Shown piece by piece: positions 18,049 to 28,953 of a stretch of 64,000 nt of DNA (positions are counted from its first letter, which is position 1; the number at the start of each line of letters is the position of its first letter). A program made the translations under genes and the position numbers. The stretch is taken from NCBI RefSeq assembly GCF_001598255.1, contig NZ_BCYP01000007.1, positions 84,817 to 148,816 of the forward strand, written 5' to 3'. Source of the DNA: Mitsuaria chitosanitabida ATCC BAA-476 = NBRC 102408. GTDB taxonomy: Bacteria > Pseudomonadota > Gammaproteobacteria > Burkholderiales > Burkholderiaceae_C. The notes beneath the pieces were generated by a model. That model was not told the DNA's origin and made no database searches. It saw nothing but the letters and a program-made list of their open reading frames with translations.

Positions 18049-18480
18049 TCAGGCCGGCTCGAGCAGCAGGCAGGTGCCCTCGACCGCGCGGATCACGTGC
18101 CGGCCTTCGTGCGGCTGACCCGTGCCGATGAAGCGCGCCTGCCAGGCGGCGCCGCGGTAGCGGACCTCGGCCGTGCCGTCGGCGCGCCATTGCGCGACCT
18201 CCAGGCTCTGGCCGATGTCGAGGTTCACGTTGGGGTTCTGGTTCGCGGGCGTGCGCGGATGGCGCAGCTGCCGCCGGTGCCACCAGGTCACCGCGCCGCC
18301 GCCGACGAGGGCCGCGATCACGAGCTGGGACCAGAACGGTCCGCCCAGGTGCGCCGTGAGCGCCGCCGCGGCCGCGCCCAGCGCCAGCATCAGCAGATAG
18401 AAGGTGGTCCCGCTGGCGAGCTCCGCCATCACCAGGCCACCGCAGATCACCCACCACCAGGTGGCGAGACTCCAGTCCAT
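18049..18480 (-). CDS. NfeD family membrane protein
   Basis: A 143-residue short NfeD protein without the ClpP-like protease domain. The start is ATG 18480 with a strong GCAGGAGG ribosome site. Two to three N-terminal membrane helices (about residues 7-70) are followed by an OB-fold domain: DIGQSLEVAQWRADGTAEVRYRGAAWQARF, broken here by the typical Gly turn, ending in VIRAVEGTCLLLEPA. NfeD partners SPFH proteins in the membrane, and the SPFH gene follows immediately on the same strand. Confidence 0.9.
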   Translation of the reverse strand: MDWSLATWWWVICGGLVMAELASGTTFYLLMLALGAAAAALTAHLGGPFWSQLVIAALVGGGAVTWWHRRQLRHPRTPANQNPNVNLDIGQSLEVAQWRADGTAEVRYRGAAWQARFIGTGQPHEGRHVIRAVEGTCLLLEPA

Positions 18481-18803
18481 CGCGTCCTCCTGCATTTGCC
18501 GGGCGCTCCCCGCGTCGCCCGGTCGTTCTTGGATGCGGGGCAGTTTACGCCCCGGGGCGCTCTGCAAACACTTCAACGGACCCCTCCTGAAGAGTGAGCG
18601 TCCCTCCGGAATTCGCCCATCCGGTCCCCCTTCGGGGGAGGGGTGTCGGCGCTCGGCGCAGCGGTCGGACGAGGCCAGGGCGGGGCGCCTGGCGTCCTGT
18701 TTCCACGACAAACCCTGATGGACACTTGCGTGACGCGGCTGTAGCCCTACACTTCGCGCCTTTCGTGTTCGACCCCCTGTTTTTCCTGTTCCCGGAGAGG
18801 CCC
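18481..18803. other. Divergent intergenic region between nfeD and the decarboxylase gene
   Basis: 323 bases with no convincing gene. It contains the nfeD ribosome site at the left end, a GC hairpin GTCCCCC-TTCG-GGGGAGG near 18625, and the likely decarboxylase promoter at 18726-18753. A CGGAGAGG ribosome site precedes ATG 18804. Confidence 0.7.
18726..18753 (+). promoter_or_regulatory. Probable sigma-70 promoter of the decarboxylase gene
   Basis: TTGCGT (18726-18731) and TACACT (18748-18753) are 16 bases apart, giving a leader of about 45 bases before ATG 18804. Four of six bases match at both the -35 and the -10 element. Confidence 0.45.
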
Positions 18804-21110
18804 ATGACGCCGCGTTTCCGCTTTCCCATCGTCATCATCGACGAGGACTACCGCTCCGAGAACACCTCGGGTTTGGGCATCCGCGCCCTGGCCGACGCCA
18901 TCCAGAAGGAAGGCTTCGAGGTGCTGGGCGCGACGAGCTACGGCGACCTGAGCCAGTTCGCGCAGCAGCAGTCGCGCGCGAGCGCCTTCATCCTGTCGAT
19001 CGACGACGAGGAGTTCTCGGGCAACGGGGATGGCACTGAACTGGATCCCGCGGTCCTGAACCTGCGCAAGTTCATCCAGGAGATCCGCTTCAAGAATGCG
19101 GACATCCCCATCTATGTGTATGGGGAGACGCGCACCTCGCAGCACCTGCCCAACGACATCCTGCGCGAGCTGCACGGCTTCATCCACATGTTCGAGGACA
19201 CGCCCGAGTTCGTGGCGCGTCACATCATCCGCGAGGCCAAGAGCTACCTCGACGGTCTGGCGCCCCCGTTCTTCAAGGCGCTGATGGATTACGCGCAGGA
19301 CGGGTCCTACTCGTGGCACTGCCCGGGGCACTCGGGCGGCGTGGCCTTCCTGAAGAGCCCGGTCGGCCAGATGTTCCACCAGTTCTTCGGCGAGAACATG
19401 CTGCGCGCCGACGTGTGCAACGCGGTCGAGGAGCTGGGCCAACTGCTGGACCACACCGGCCCGGTCGCCGAGAGCGAGAAGAACGCCGCCCGCATCTTCA
19501 ATGCGGACCATTGCTTCTTCGTCACCAACGGCACCTCGACGTCCAACAAGATGGTCTGGCACCACACGGTGGCGCCGGGCGACATCGTGGTGGTCGACCG
19601 CAACTGCCACAAGTCCATCCTGCACAGCATCATCATGACCGGGGCGGTCCCGGTCTTCATGACGCCCACGCGCAATCACTACGGCATCATCGGTCCGATC
19701 CCGGAGAGCGAGTTCTCCCCGGAAGTCATCCGCAAGAAGATCGCCAAGAATCCGTTGCTCAAGGGCGTGGACGCCAAGAAGGCCAAGCCGCGCATCATGA
19801 CGCTGACGCAGAGCACCTATGACGGCGTGCTCTACAACACCGAGACCATCAAGGCCAAGCTGGACGGCTGGATCGACACGCTGCACTTCGACGAGGCGTG
19901 GCTGCCGCACGCGGCCTTCCACAACTTCTACGGCTCGTACCACGCGATGGGCAAGCACCGCCCGCGCCCCAAGACCGCCATGGTCTACGCGACGCAGTCG
20001 ACCCACAAGCTGCTGGCGGGCATCTCGCAGGCCTCGCAGGTGCTGGTGCAGGACTCTCAGAACGTGAAGCTGGACAAGCATCTGTTCAACGAGGCCTACC
20101 TGATGCACACCTCGACCAGCCCGCAGTACTCGATCATCGCCAGCTGCGACGTCGCGGCCGCGATGATGGAGCCTCCGGGCGGCACGGCGCTGGTGGAGGA
20201 GTCCATCTCCGAGGCGCTGGACTTCCGTCGCGCGATGCGCAAGGTCGAGAAGGACTACGGCAAGGACTGGTGGTTCAAGGTCTGGGGGCCGGACAAGCTC
20301 GCGACCGAGGGCATCGGCAAGGCCGCCGACTGGATGCTCAAGGCCAACGAGAAGTGGCACGGCTTCGGCCCGATCGAGGCCGGCTTCAACATGCTGGACC
20401 CGATCAAGTCCACCGTGATCACTCCGGGCCTGGACATGAGCGGCAAGTTCGCCAAGACCGGCATCCCGGCGAGCATCGTCACCAAGTTCCTGGCCGAGCA
20501 CGGCGTGGTGGTGGAGAAGACGGGTCTGTACTCGTTCTTCATCATGTTCACCATCGGCATCACCAAGGGCCGCTGGAACACGCTGCTGACCGCGCTGCAG
20601 CAGTTCAAGGACGACTACGACAAGAACGCCGCGATCTGGCGTATCCTGCCGGACTTCGTGGCCGCCTTCCCGCGCTATGAGCGCATGGGCCTGCGCGACC
20701 TGTGCCAGAGCATCCACGAGGCCTATGCGTCCGGCGACATCGCGCGCCTGACCACCGAGGTCTATCTGTCGGACCTGGAGCCGGCGATGAAGCCGTCCGA
20801 CGCGTACGCGCACATCGCGCATCGCAAGACGGAGCGCGTCGAGATCGACAAGCTGGAAGGTCGCGTGACCACGGCGCTGCTGACGCCGTACCCCCCGGGC
20901 ATCCCGCTGGTGATCCCGGGCGAGCGTTTCAACAAGCGCATCGTGGACTACCTGATCTTCACGCGCGAGTTCAACGCGAAATTCCCGGGCTTCGCCACCG
21001 ACGTGCATGGCCTGGTCGCGGAGAAGGGCGCCGACGGCGTGACCCGCTACTACGTGGATTGCGTGGTCGACGCGACGGACGCGAAGGCGGTGAAGGGCGC
21101 GAGGAAGTAA
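18804..21110 (+). CDS. Inducible-type Arg/Lys/Orn decarboxylase (fold type I, PLP)
   Basis: A 768-residue cytoplasmic enzyme that removes the carboxyl group of a basic amino acid to make a polyamine or diamine. The N-terminal 'wing' domain (1-140, IVIIDEDYRSENTSGLGIRAL) looks like a receiver fold. The PLP domain has DYAQDGSYSWHCPGHSGG, the FVTNGTSTSNKMVWH block, LHFDEAWLPHAAFH with the cofactor-binding Asp, and the Schiff-base lysine at 402 in STHKLL. A C-terminal domain with LTPYPPGIPLVIPGE is typical. The size and motifs fit the arginine, lysine and ornithine decarboxylase family, but the substrate cannot be assigned by eye. ATG 18804 is chosen because homologues start at this domain. A palindromic terminator follows. 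Confidence 0.92.
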   Translation: MTPRFRFPIVIIDEDYRSENTSGLGIRALADAIQKEGFEVLGATSYGDLSQFAQQQSRASAFILSIDDEEFSGNGDGTELDPAVLNLRKFIQEIRFKNADIPIYVYGETRTSQHLPNDILRELHGFIHMFEDTPEFVARHIIREAKSYLDGLAPPFFKALMDYAQDGSYSWHCPGHSGGVAFLKSPVGQMFHQFFGENMLRADVCNAVEELGQLLDHTGPVAESEKNAARIFNADHCFFVTNGTSTSNKMVWHHTVAPGDIVVVDRNCHKSILHSIIMTGAVPVFMTPTRNHYGIIGPIPESEFSPEVIRKKIAKNPLLKGVDAKKAKPRIMTLTQSTYDGVLYNTETIKAKLDGWIDTLHFDEAWLPHAAFHNFYGSYHAMGKHRPRPKTAMVYATQSTHKLLAGISQASQVLVQDSQNVKLDKHLFNEAYLMHTSTSPQYSIIASCDVAAAMMEPPGGTALVEESISEALDFRRAMRKVEKDYGKDWWFKVWGPDKLATEGIGKAADWMLKANEKWHGFGPIEAGFNMLDPIKSTVITPGLDMSGKFAKTGIPASIVTKFLAEHGVVVEKTGLYSFFIMFTIGITKGRWNTLLTALQQFKDDYDKNAAIWRILPDFVAAFPRYERMGLRDLCQSIHEAYASGDIARLTTEVYLSDLEPAMKPSDAYAHIAHRKTERVEIDKLEGRVTTALLTPYPPGIPLVIPGERFNKRIVDYLIFTREFNAKFPGFATDVHGLVAEKGADGVTRYYVDCVVDATDAKAVKGARK

Positions 21111-21147
21111 AGGCTTCATGGGCGCCGTCATGGCGCCGCGCTCAAAT

Positions 21148-21175
21148 GAAATCAGGCCCCGCGGGGCCTGATTTC
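21148..21175. terminator. Palindromic bidirectional terminator between the decarboxylase gene and fabI
   Basis: A perfect 28-base palindrome centred on AGGCCCCGCGGGGCCT, with GAAATC/GATTTC flanks, lies between two convergent genes and would work in both directions. The same 16-base core recurs at 46351-46366 between another convergent pair. Confidence 0.7.
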
Positions 21176-21209
21176 GTTGGTGCCGACGAGGGTCGTCGGG
21201 CTGGGCTGT

Positions 21210-21992
21210 TTACTCGCCGCCAGCCATCGCCTGGTGGCTGAAGCCGCCGTCGACGTAGATGATCTCGGAGCTCACGCCCGCGGCGAGGTCCGACAGCAGG
21301 AAGGCGGCGGTGTTGCCGACGTCCTCGATCGTGACGTTGCGCTTGATGGCGGCGCTGTCGGCGAACTGCTTCAGCAGCTTGCCGAAGTCCTTGATGCCCG
21401 AGGCGGCCAGCGTCTTGATCGGACCGGCGGAAATGCCGTTCACCCGGATGCCCTTGCCGCCCAGGCCGTAGGCCAGGTAGCGCACGCTGGCTTCCAGCGA
21501 GGCCTTGGCCAGGCCCATGGTGTTGTAGTTCGGCACGAAGCGGTCGGCGCCCAGGTAGGACAGCGTCAGCAGCGCCGCGCCCGGACGCAGGCGGCTCTGC
21601 GCGGCCTTGGCCATCGCCGGGAAGCTGTAGGCGGAAATGTCGTGGGCGATGCGGAAGTTCTCCCGCGTCATGCCGTCCAGGAACTCCCCGGCGATCGCCT
21701 CACGGGGCGCGAAACCGATCGAGTGCACGAAGCCGTCGAATTCCGGCCAGTGTTGACCCAGTTCCTCGAACAGGCGCTCGATCTGGGCGTCGTCGCCCAC
21801 GTCGCAATCGAACACCAGCTTGGAGTCGAATTCCGCCGCGAACTCGGTGATCCGGTCCTTGAAGCGCTCGCCCACGTAGCTGAAGGCCAGTTCAGCGCCC
21901 TCGCGATGGCAGGCCTTGGCGATGCCGTAGGCAATCGAACGGTTGGACAGCACGCCCGTGATCAGCAGCCGCTTGCCGGCGAGAAATCCCAT
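21210..21992 (-). CDS. fabI: Enoyl-[acyl-carrier-protein] reductase (NADH)
   Basis: The 260-residue short-chain dehydrogenase-like enzyme reduces trans-2-enoyl-ACP in the last step of each fatty-acid elongation cycle. The N-terminal nucleotide site reads [20 protein letters not shown]. The catalytic pair Tyr 156 and Lys 163 in YNTMGLAK sits at the same numbers as in E. coli FabI, and [11 protein letters not shown] is the substrate-loop motif. Length and motifs are standard. It is divergent from rimP across 189 bases and convergent with the decarboxylase. Confidence 0.97.
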   Translation of the reverse strand: MGFLAGKRLLITGVLSNRSIAYGIAKACHREGAELAFSYVGERFKDRITEFAAEFDSKLVFDCDVGDDAQIERLFEELGQHWPEFDGFVHSIGFAPREAIAGEFLDGMTRENFRIAHDISAYSFPAMAKAAQSRLRPGAALLTLSYLGADRFVPNYNTMGLAKASLEASVRYLAYGLGGKGIRVNGISAGPIKTLAASGIKDFGKLLKQFADSAAIKRNVTIEDVGNTAAFLLSDLAAGVSSEIIYVDGGFSHQAMAGGE

Positions 21993-22067
21993 GTCTGCTC
22001 CTGGTATTCATTGGTTCGGGGGAGGGCGGGATTCTCGCACGCCCCATGCGCGACAAATGTCTCAGCC

Positions 22068-22096
22068 TTGCCGGCATGCTGTTTGCATAGTACACT
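22068..22096 (+). promoter_or_regulatory. Probable sigma-70 promoter of the rimP-nusA-infB operon
   Basis: TTGCCG (22068-22073) and TACACT (22091-22096) are separated by 17 bases, leaving a leader of about 80 bases before rimP. A run of eight T at about 22143-22150 lies within this leader. Confidence 0.5.
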
Positions 22097-22181
22097 TCGA
22101 GCTTCGCTGAGAAAGTGAACGGTGGGCGGATTCATCCAGCCCATTTTTTTTGGCCGTCCCACAGGATAGAACCCTTCGTCG

Positions 22182-22868
22182 ATGAATTTGAGCTGGCAAG
22201 CCGTTGTAGAGAAAACCGTGACCGGTCTCGGTTACGAGGTGGTGGGCTGCGAACGCAGCGCCGGGGGCTTGCTGCGCGTCTTCATCGACAAACCTCTGGT
22301 GAACGGCCAGGAACCTGAGCAGCCGGTCAACGTCGAGGACTGCGAGCGCGTGACGCGCCAGCTCCGCTACGTGATGGAAGTCGAGGAAATCGACTATCAG
22401 CGCCTGGAAGTCTCCACCCCCGGACTCGACCGTCCGCTGAACCATGCTGGCGACTACGCCCGGTTCACCGGTCACGATGCGGAAATCACGCTGCGCGAGG
22501 CTTTCCAGGGTCGCAAGAAATACAAGGGCGTCCTCGCGGCGGCCGAGGGCGTCTCGGACGACGCCCTGGCCGCGAGCACGAACTGGCGCCTGATCTTCTC
22601 CGACGGCAAGACCGAACAGGTGCTGGACTTCGCGCTGGACGAAGTGCGTTCGGCCAAGCTGGTGCCGGAGATCGTTTTCAGGAACCGGGCGTCGGGAACG
22701 GCGACCGGTGCGGCGGCTGGCAAGGCCGCGGCGAAAAAGAACACGGGCTTGGCGCCCGGATCGGAATCTGCTGACGGAGCGGCTGCGAAGCCGAAGGCGT
22801 CGAAGAAGAAGAGCAATGCCAAGTCCCGGCAGACGGATGACAAGGTTGACGGAGGTCTCGATCAATGA
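22182..22868 (+). CDS. rimP: Ribosome maturation factor RimP with C-terminal basic extension
   Basis: RimP acts in 30S subunit maturation. The core (residues 1-168) has the expected two-domain pattern: [20 protein letters not shown], the [10 protein letters not shown] helix, and [11 protein letters not shown]. The protein is 228 residues against about 150 in E. coli. The extra 60 residues are a low-complexity Ala/Lys/Ser tail ([18 protein letters not shown]) that is likely disordered and may bind RNA. The gene ends in ATGA, with nusA starting inside the overlap, so it is the first gene of the classical rimP-nusA-infB operon. Confidence 0.96.
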   Translation: MNLSWQAVVEKTVTGLGYEVVGCERSAGGLLRVFIDKPLVNGQEPEQPVNVEDCERVTRQLRYVMEVEEIDYQRLEVSTPGLDRPLNHAGDYARFTGHDAEITLREAFQGRKKYKGVLAAAEGVSDDALAASTNWRLIFSDGKTEQVLDFALDEVRSAKLVPEIVFRNRASGTATGAAAGKAAAKKNTGLAPGSESADGAAAKPKASKKKSNAKSRQTDDKVDGGLDQ

Positions 22869-24343
22869 ACCGCGAACTGTTGATGCTGGTGGACGCCATC
22901 TCGCGCGAGAAGAGCGTGGAGCGCGATGTGGTGTTCGGCGCCGTTGAGGCGGCGCTGGCTTCGGCCACCAAGAAGTTGTATGGCGGCGAGGTCGACATCC
23001 GTGTGGCCATCGACCGCGACACCGGCGAGTACGAGACCTTCCGCCGCTGGCACGTCGTCCCGAACGAAGCCGGTCTGCAGAATCCGGATTCGGAAATCCT
23101 GCTGTTCGAGGCCCAGGAGCAGATCGCCGACATCGAGGTGGACGACCACATCGAGGAAGGCGTGGAGTCCGTGCCCATCGGCCGCATCGGCGCGCAAGCC
23201 GCCAAGCAGGTCATCCTGCAGAAGATCCGCGACGCCGAGCGCGAACAGCTGCTGAACGACTTCATGTCGCGCGGCGAGAAGATCTTCGTCGGCACCGTCA
23301 AGCGCCTGGACAAGGGCGACATCATTGCCGAGTCGGGCCGCGTCGAAGGCCGCCTCAAGCGCAATGAAATGATCCCGAAGGAAAACCTGCGCACCGGCGA
23401 CCGCGTCCGCGCGGTGATCCTGGGCGTGGACCCAACCCAGCGCGGCCCGCAGATCATGCTGTCGCGCTCGTCGGGCGAGTTCATGAAGGAACTCTTCGCC
23501 CAGGAAGTGCCCGAGATCGAGCAAGGCCTGCTGGAGATCAAGAACGCGGCCCGCGACGCCGGCAGCCGCGCCAAGATCGCCGTGGTCTCGCACGACAAGC
23601 GCGTCGACCCGATCGGCACCTGCGTCGGCGTGCGCGGCTCCCGCGTGAACGGCGTGACCAACGAGCTGGCCGGCGAGCGCGTCGATATCGTGCTCTGGTC
23701 CGAGGATCCCGCGCAGTTCGTGATCGGCGCGCTCGCGCCGGCGAACGTGCAGTCCATCGTGGTGGATGAAGAGCGTCACGCCATGGACGTCGTGGTCGAC
23801 GAGGAAAACCTCGCGATCGCCATCGGCCGTGGTGGTCAGAACGTGCGTCTGGCCTCGGAGCTGACCGGCTGGAAGATCAACATCATGACCGCCGAGGAAT
23901 CCGCCGCCAAGCAGGCCGAGGAATCCGATTCGGTGCGCAAGCTGTTCGTCGAGAAGCTGGACGTGGACGAGGAAGTCGCCGACATCCTGATCGCCGAGGG
24001 CTTCGCGACGCTGGAAGAGGTCGCCTACGTCCCGATGCAGGAGATGCTGGAGATCGAATCCTTCGACGAGGAAACCGTCAACGAGCTGCGCACCCGAGCC
24101 AAGGACGCGCTGCTGACGATGGAGATCGCCCGCGAGGAGAAGGTCGAAGAGGTGTCGCAGGACCTGCGCGATCTGGAGGGCATGACGCCCGAGCTGATCG
24201 CCAAGCTGGCGGCTGGTGACATTCATACCCGTGACGACCTGGCCGACCTGGCCGTCGACGAGTTGGTCGAGATTTCGTCCCTGGACGAGGCAGCGGCACG
24301 CGCTTTGATCATGAAGGCGCGCGAGCACTGGTTCAACGCATAA
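22865..24343 (+). CDS. nusA: Transcription termination/antitermination protein NusA
   Basis: 492 residues, close to E. coli NusA (495). The N-terminal RNA-polymerase-binding domain starts [16 protein letters not shown]. An S1 domain follows (about 135-200, [18 protein letters not shown]), then two KH domains ([25 protein letters not shown] and [18 protein letters not shown], each with the GxxG loop), and two acidic C-terminal repeats (about 360-490) as in gammaproteobacterial NusA. It modulates pausing, termination and antitermination. The start overlaps rimP by four bases. Confidence 0.98.
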   Translation: MNRELLMLVDAISREKSVERDVVFGAVEAALASATKKLYGGEVDIRVAIDRDTGEYETFRRWHVVPNEAGLQNPDSEILLFEAQEQIADIEVDDHIEEGVESVPIGRIGAQAAKQVILQKIRDAEREQLLNDFMSRGEKIFVGTVKRLDKGDIIAESGRVEGRLKRNEMIPKENLRTGDRVRAVILGVDPTQRGPQIMLSRSSGEFMKELFAQEVPEIEQGLLEIKNAARDAGSRAKIAVVSHDKRVDPIGTCVGVRGSRVNGVTNELAGERVDIVLWSEDPAQFVIGALAPANVQSIVVDEERHAMDVVVDEENLAIAIGRGGQNVRLASELTGWKINIMTAEESAAKQAEESDSVRKLFVEKLDVDEEVADILIAEGFATLEEVAYVPMQEMLEIESFDEETVNELRTRAKDALLTMEIAREEKVEEVSQDLRDLEGMTPELIAKLAAGDIHTRDDLADLAVDELVEISSLDEAAARALIMKAREHWFNA

Positions 24344-24420
24344 CGCCCCGGGCACACGCTCGCTAGCGACACAAGCGAAACCAGACCGCTCCGCCTACAC
24401 AAGATTTAAGGATTTCAATA

Positions 24421-27384
24421 ATGGCCGTGACCACCGTCGCCCAGCTGGCCGCAGAGCTGAACAGGCCTGCGAGCACTTTGCTGGAGCAGCTCCAAGCTGC
24501 GGGCGTCAACAAGGCGTCCGCCGAGGACAGCCTGAACGAAAGCGACAAGGAACGTCTGCTGGACCATCTGCGCACCGCGCATGGCACCGGCGGCGCCGAG
24601 CGCAAGAAGATCACCCTGACCCGCAAGTCGACCAGCGAGATCAAGCAGGCCGACGCTTCCGGCAAGGCCCGCACGATTCAGGTCGAGGTGCGCAAGAAGC
24701 GCGTCTTCGTCAAGCGTGAGGACGGTGTCGACGACGCCGCCGCCGCTGCCGCGGAGGAAGCCGAACTGAAGCGCCGCGAGGAAGAAGTGCAAGCCCAGGC
24801 CGAGGCGCTGCGTCAGCAGGAAGAAGAACTCGCCCGCAAGATGCGCGAGCGCGAGGACGCCGAGCGCGCCGCCCGCGAAGCCGAGGAGAAGCGTCGCGAG
24901 GAAGAGCGCGCCGCCCGCGAGGCCGCTGAAGCCGCCGCCGCCGAAGCCGCCGCCAAGGCCGCCGCCGAGGCGGAAGCGCGCAAGGTCGCCGAGGCCGCCA
25001 AGTCCAAGGCCGAGAAGGCCGCCGACAAGGCTGCCGAGAAGGCTGCCGCCGACAAGGCCGCGGCCGAGAAGGCCGCCGCGCCCGCCCCCGTGGCTGCTCC
25101 GGCGCCCGCGCCGGCTCCGGTCGAGCCCGCCAAGCCCGTGCTGCGCGTGGTCAAGGCCGCCGACGTGGCCGCCGACGAGAAGGCCCGCCAGGCCGAGCTG
25201 GAGCGCCGCCGCAAGGCCGCCGAGGCCGAGGCCGCCGCCATCCGCGCGATGATGAACGCACCCAAGAAGGTGCTGGTCGCGAAGAAGGAAGAGCCGAAGC
25301 CGGAAGCCGCCGCTGCCGGCATCAAGGGCACCATTCACAAGAAGCCGGGCGCCGCTCCGGGTGCCGCTGGCGCGACCGCGTCGGCGGGCGCCGGCGCGAA
25401 GCCGGGCGACAAGAAGTCCGTCAAGTCCGAGAAGCTGTCCTCCAGCTGGGCCGACGACAAGAAGCGTGGCACGCCCGGCAAGCCGGGTGGCCGTGACGCG
25501 GGCGCCGGCGCCCGTCCGGGTGCCGCCGGCTGGCGCGCGCCTGGCCGTGGCGGTCCTGGCGGCCGCCGTGGCGGTCGCGACGATCGCGGCGCCTCGCAGT
25601 CCAACTTCCAGGCCCCCACCGAGCCGGTGATCCAGGAAGTCCACATCCCCGAGACCATCTCCGTCGCCGATCTGGCGCACAAGATGTCGGTGAAGGCTTC
25701 CGAGGTGATCAAGCAGCTGATGAAGCTGGGCCAGATGGTCACGATCAACCAGCAGCTGGACCAAGAGACGGCCATGATCCTGGTCGAGGAAATGGGCCAC
25801 AAGGCGTTCGCCGCCAAGCTGGACGATCCGGACGCCTTCCTCGAGGAAGAGGGCACCGAGACCGAACACGAGCTGCTGCCGCGCGCGCCGGTCGTGACCG
25901 TCATGGGTCACGTCGACCACGGCAAGACCTCGCTGCTGGACAGCATCCGCCGCGCCCGCGTGGCGGCTGGCGAAGCCGGCGGCATCACGCAGCACATCGG
26001 CGCCTATCACGTCGACACGCCGCGCGGCATGGTGACGTTCCTGGACACCCCGGGTCACGAGGCCTTCACGGCCATGCGTGCCCGCGGCGCCCAGGCGACG
26101 GACATCGTCATCCTGGTCGTGGCCGCCGATGACGGCGTCATGCCGCAGACCAAGGAAGCGATCCACCACGCGAAGGCCGCCGGCGTCCCCATCGTGGTCG
26201 CGATGAACAAGATCGACAAGCCCGATGCCAACCCCGAGCGCGTGAAGAGCGAGCTGGTGGCCGAGGAAGTCGTCCCGGAAGAATTCGGCGGCGAGTCCCC
26301 GTTCGTCCCGGTGTCGGCCAAGACCGGCCAGGGCATCGACGATCTGCTGGAGCAGGTGCTGCTGCAGGCCGAAGTGCTGGAACTCAAGGCCCCGAAGGAT
26401 TCGATGGCCAAGGGTCTGGTCATCGAAGCCAAGCTGGACAAGGGCCGCGGCCCGGTCGCGACGGTGCTGGTGCAGTCCGGCACGCTCAAGCGTGGCGACG
26501 TGGTGCTGGCAGGCTCGACCTACGGCCGCGTGCGCGCCATGCTGGACGAGGACGGCAAGGCCGCGACCGAAGCCGGTCCGTCCATCCCGGTCGAGATCCA
26601 GGGTCTGACGGAAGTGCCGCGCGCCGGTGATGAATTCATGGTGCTGGGCGACGAACGTCGTGCCCGTGAAATCGCCACCTTCCGGGCCGGCAAGTACCGC
26701 GACGTGAAGCTGGCCAAGCAGCAGGCCGCCAAGCTGGAGAACATGTTCGCCGACATGACCGCCGGCGACGTGCAGACGCTCCCGTTGATCATCAAGGCCG
26801 ACGTGCAGGGTTCGCAGGAGGCGCTGGCCTCGTCGCTGCTCAAGCTGTCGACCGAAGAGGTCAAGGTGCAGATCGTGCACGCGGCGGTGGGCGGCATCAG
26901 CGAGTCCGACATCAACCTGGCGATCGCCTCCAAGGCCGTCGTCATCGGCTTCAACGTGCGTGCCGATGCCGGCGCGCGCAAGGTGGCCGAGCACAACGAC
27001 GTCGACCTGCGCTACTACAACATCATCTACGACGCCGTGGACGATGTGAAGGCGGCGATGGCCGGCATGCTGGCTCCGGAGCAGCGCGAGGAGATCATCG
27101 GTACCGCCGAGATCCGCACCGTGTTCGTGGCGACCAAGATCGGCACCATTGCCGGTTCGATGATCACCAGCGGCCACGTGACCCGCAACGCCCGCTTCCG
27201 CCTGCTGCGCGACAACGTGGTGGTGTACACCGGCGAGATCGAGTCGCTCAAGCGCATGAAGGACGACGTCAAGGAAGTCCGCGAAGGCTTCGAGTGCGGT
27301 ATCAAGCTGAAGAACTACAGCGACATCAAGGAAGGCGACCAACTGGAAGTCTTCGAAATCAAGGAGGTCGCGCGCACGCTGTAA
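24421..27384 (+). CDS. infB: Translation initiation factor IF-2
   Basis: A 987-residue GTPase that brings initiator tRNA to the 30S subunit. The N-terminal third is a long Ala/Lys/Glu-rich, charged, helical region (about 100-330) plus a Gly/Arg-rich linker near 370-390, longer than in E. coli (890). The G domain follows: G1 GHVDHGKT at 496-503, [12 protein letters not shown] at 596-599, then domains II-IV ending [16 protein letters not shown]. It begins 77 bases after nusA in the same operon. A strong hairpin follows the stop. Confidence 0.98.
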   Translation: MAVTTVAQLAAELNRPASTLLEQLQAAGVNKASAEDSLNESDKERLLDHLRTAHGTGGAERKKITLTRKSTSEIKQADASGKARTIQVEVRKKRVFVKREDGVDDAAAAAAEEAELKRREEEVQAQAEALRQQEEELARKMREREDAERAAREAEEKRREEERAAREAAEAAAAEAAAKAAAEAEARKVAEAAKSKAEKAADKAAEKAAADKAAAEKAAAPAPVAAPAPAPAPVEPAKPVLRVVKAADVAADEKARQAELERRRKAAEAEAAAIRAMMNAPKKVLVAKKEEPKPEAAAAGIKGTIHKKPGAAPGAAGATASAGAGAKPGDKKSVKSEKLSSSWADDKKRGTPGKPGGRDAGAGARPGAAGWRAPGRGGPGGRRGGRDDRGASQSNFQAPTEPVIQEVHIPETISVADLAHKMSVKASEVIKQLMKLGQMVTINQQLDQETAMILVEEMGHKAFAAKLDDPDAFLEEEGTETEHELLPRAPVVTVMGHVDHGKTSLLDSIRRARVAAGEAGGITQHIGAYHVDTPRGMVTFLDTPGHEAFTAMRARGAQATDIVILVVAADDGVMPQTKEAIHHAKAAGVPIVVAMNKIDKPDANPERVKSELVAEEVVPEEFGGESPFVPVSAKTGQGIDDLLEQVLLQAEVLELKAPKDSMAKGLVIEAKLDKGRGPVATVLVQSGTLKRGDVVLAGSTYGRVRAMLDEDGKAATEAGPSIPVEIQGLTEVPRAGDEFMVLGDERRAREIATFRAGKYRDVKLAKQQAAKLENMFADMTAGDVQTLPLIIKADVQGSQEALASSLLKLSTEEVKVQIVHAAVGGISESDINLAIASKAVVIGFNVRADAGARKVAEHNDVDLRYYNIIYDAVDDVKAAMAGMLAPEQREEIIGTAEIRTVFVATKIGTIAGSMITSGHVTRNARFRLLRDNVVVYTGEIESLKRMKDDVKEVREGFECGIKLKNYSDIKEGDQLEVFEIKEVARTL

Positions 27385-27406
27385 ACCAGCGCGCCGCAGC
27401 CCCCAC

Positions 27407-27440
27407 GCCCGGCGGGTTTCCCCCCGCCGGGCTTTGTTGT
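27407..27440 (+). terminator. Hairpin terminator between infB and rbfA
   Basis: The 10-bp arms GCCCGGCGGG and CCCGCCGGGC with a 6-base loop are followed by TTTGTTGTTT. It probably reduces but need not abolish read-through into rbfA-truB, since the downstream genes belong to the same conserved operon. Confidence 0.75.
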
Positions 27441-27462
27441 TTGAGAGAGTGAGGAAAGAGCC

Positions 27463-27843
27463 ATGCGTCACAAGCGATCTATCCCCAACCGCGGTCTGCG
27501 CGTGGCGGACCAGATCCAGCGCGACCTGGCCGAGCTGATCCGCGAGTTGAAGGACCCGCGCATCGGCATGGTGACGATCAGCGGAGTCGAGGTCACGCCC
27601 GATTACGCGCACGCCAAGGTCTTCTATTCGCTGCTGGTCGGCGACGCGAAGGCCACCGGCGAGGCGCTGAACGAGGCGGCCGGCTTCCTGCGCAACGGCC
27701 TGTTCAAGCGCCTGCAGATCCACACCGTGCCGTCGCTGCACTTCCATTTCGACCGCACCACCGAGCGCGCGGCCGAGATGAGCGCGCTGATCGCCAAGGC
27801 GAATTCGGCCCGCGTGCAGGACGACGAGACCACCGAGGACTGA
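27463..27843 (+). CDS. rbfA: 30S ribosome-binding factor RbfA
   Basis: A 126-residue KH-fold protein needed for late 16S rRNA processing and cold adaptation. Family signatures are [14 protein letters not shown] near the start, [20 protein letters not shown], and [14 protein letters not shown] with the conserved Phe/Asp motif. ATG 27463 is preceded by GAGGAAAGAG. It lies in its conserved place between infB and truB. Confidence 0.97.
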   Translation: MRHKRSIPNRGLRVADQIQRDLAELIRELKDPRIGMVTISGVEVTPDYAHAKVFYSLLVGDAKATGEALNEAAGFLRNGLFKRLQIHTVPSLHFHFDRTTERAAEMSALIAKANSARVQDDETTED

Positions 27844-27903
27844 CGGTCCTCCCGACGTAGACGAGAGTGAAGGACGGCGCCCTGAGAAGGGTGCCGCACC
27901 GTG

Positions 27904-28863
27904 ATGAGCGCAGTAGCCCCCCGCCCGAAAATCGTGAAGCGCGCCGTGCATGGCGTGCTGATGCTGGACAAGCCGCTTGGCCTGACCAGCAATGACGCAT
28001 TGCAGAAGGTCAAGCGTCTGTTCCGCGCCGAGAAGGCCGGCCATACCGGCACGCTGGATCCGCTGGCGACCGGGCTGCTCCCGCTGACCTTCGGCGCCGC
28101 GACCAAGTTCAGCCAGGTCTCGCTGGAGGCCGACAAGGGCTACCGCGCGACGCTGCGCCTGGGCATCACCACGACCACCGGCGACGGCGAGGGCGAGATC
28201 GTCGAGCAACGCGACGCGGTCGCGAAGTCGCTGGACGTGGCCACGATCCGTGCCGCGTGCGCGGAGTTCAAGGGGGCGATCTCGCAGCTCCCGCCGATGT
28301 TCTCCGCGCTCAAGCATCAGGGCCGCGCGCTGTACGAGCTGGCCCGCGAGGGCGTGACCGTCGAGCGCCAACCGCGCAACGTGACGATTCACGTGCTGGA
28401 CATCGTCCAGTGGCAGGCTGACGAACTGCTGCTGATCATCGATGTCCGCTGCTCCAAGGGCACCTACATCCGCACGCTGGCCGAGGACATCGGCGCGAAG
28501 CTGGGTTGCGGCGCCCACCTGGCCGGCCTGCGCCGGACCTCGAGCGGCCCGGTGGCCATCGAGCAGGCGGTGACGCTGGAGCAGCTCGAGGCGATGGACG
28601 ACGAGGCCCGCCTGGCGCTGCTGAAGGCCCCCGACAGCCTGCTGGGCGAGTGGCCCGAGGTCGAGTTGAGCAACGACGAGGCCGGCCGTTTCCTGTCGGG
28701 CATGCGGCGCCGCGTGGCGGTGGCCGACATGGCGCAGGTGCGGGTCTACGGCCAGATGCCGCGGGCCTTCCTGGGCAGCGCGCACGTGGCCGCCGGCGAG
28801 CTGATCGCCGACCGGCTGCTCAGTCCCACCGAGATCGCCACCATGCTGATGCAGGCGGCCTGA
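27904..28863 (+). CDS. truB: tRNA pseudouridine(55) synthase TruB
   Basis: The 319-residue enzyme makes pseudouridine 55 in the T loop of tRNAs. The catalytic Asp 52 lies in GHTGTLDPLATG. KGYRATLRLG, RCSKGTYIRTLAED and GAHLAGLRRT are the other family blocks, and a small C-terminal RNA-binding (PUA-like) part ends the protein. ATG 27904 is preferred over GTG 27901, one codon earlier. It is the last gene of the rimP-truB cluster, with typA starting 90 bases on. Confidence 0.96.
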   Translation: MSAVAPRPKIVKRAVHGVLMLDKPLGLTSNDALQKVKRLFRAEKAGHTGTLDPLATGLLPLTFGAATKFSQVSLEADKGYRATLRLGITTTTGDGEGEIVEQRDAVAKSLDVATIRAACAEFKGAISQLPPMFSALKHQGRALYELAREGVTVERQPRNVTIHVLDIVQWQADELLLIIDVRCSKGTYIRTLAEDIGAKLGCGAHLAGLRRTSSGPVAIEQAVTLEQLEAMDDEARLALLKAPDSLLGEWPEVELSNDEAGRFLSGMRRRVAVADMAQVRVYGQMPRAFLGSAHVAAGELIADRLLSPTEIATMLMQAA

Positions 28864-28953
28864 GCCCGGATCCGCATCGAGACCGAATCCCTTTCAAGAA
28901 TCCCCCCGACTTCCTCCGAATCCAAGAGAAAGCCTTCTTAGCGAAAGCGTCCC

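Noticed and set aside
24700..25400. Repetitive Ala/Lys/Glu coding in infB as a possible tandem repeat
   Set aside because: It is the normal variable N-terminal region of betaproteobacterial IF-2 with no fixed repeat unit.
24415..28785. A long minus-strand open frame opposite infB-rbfA-truB
   Set aside because: Low-complexity Leu/Gly/His/Arg product, antisense to three well-identified genes.
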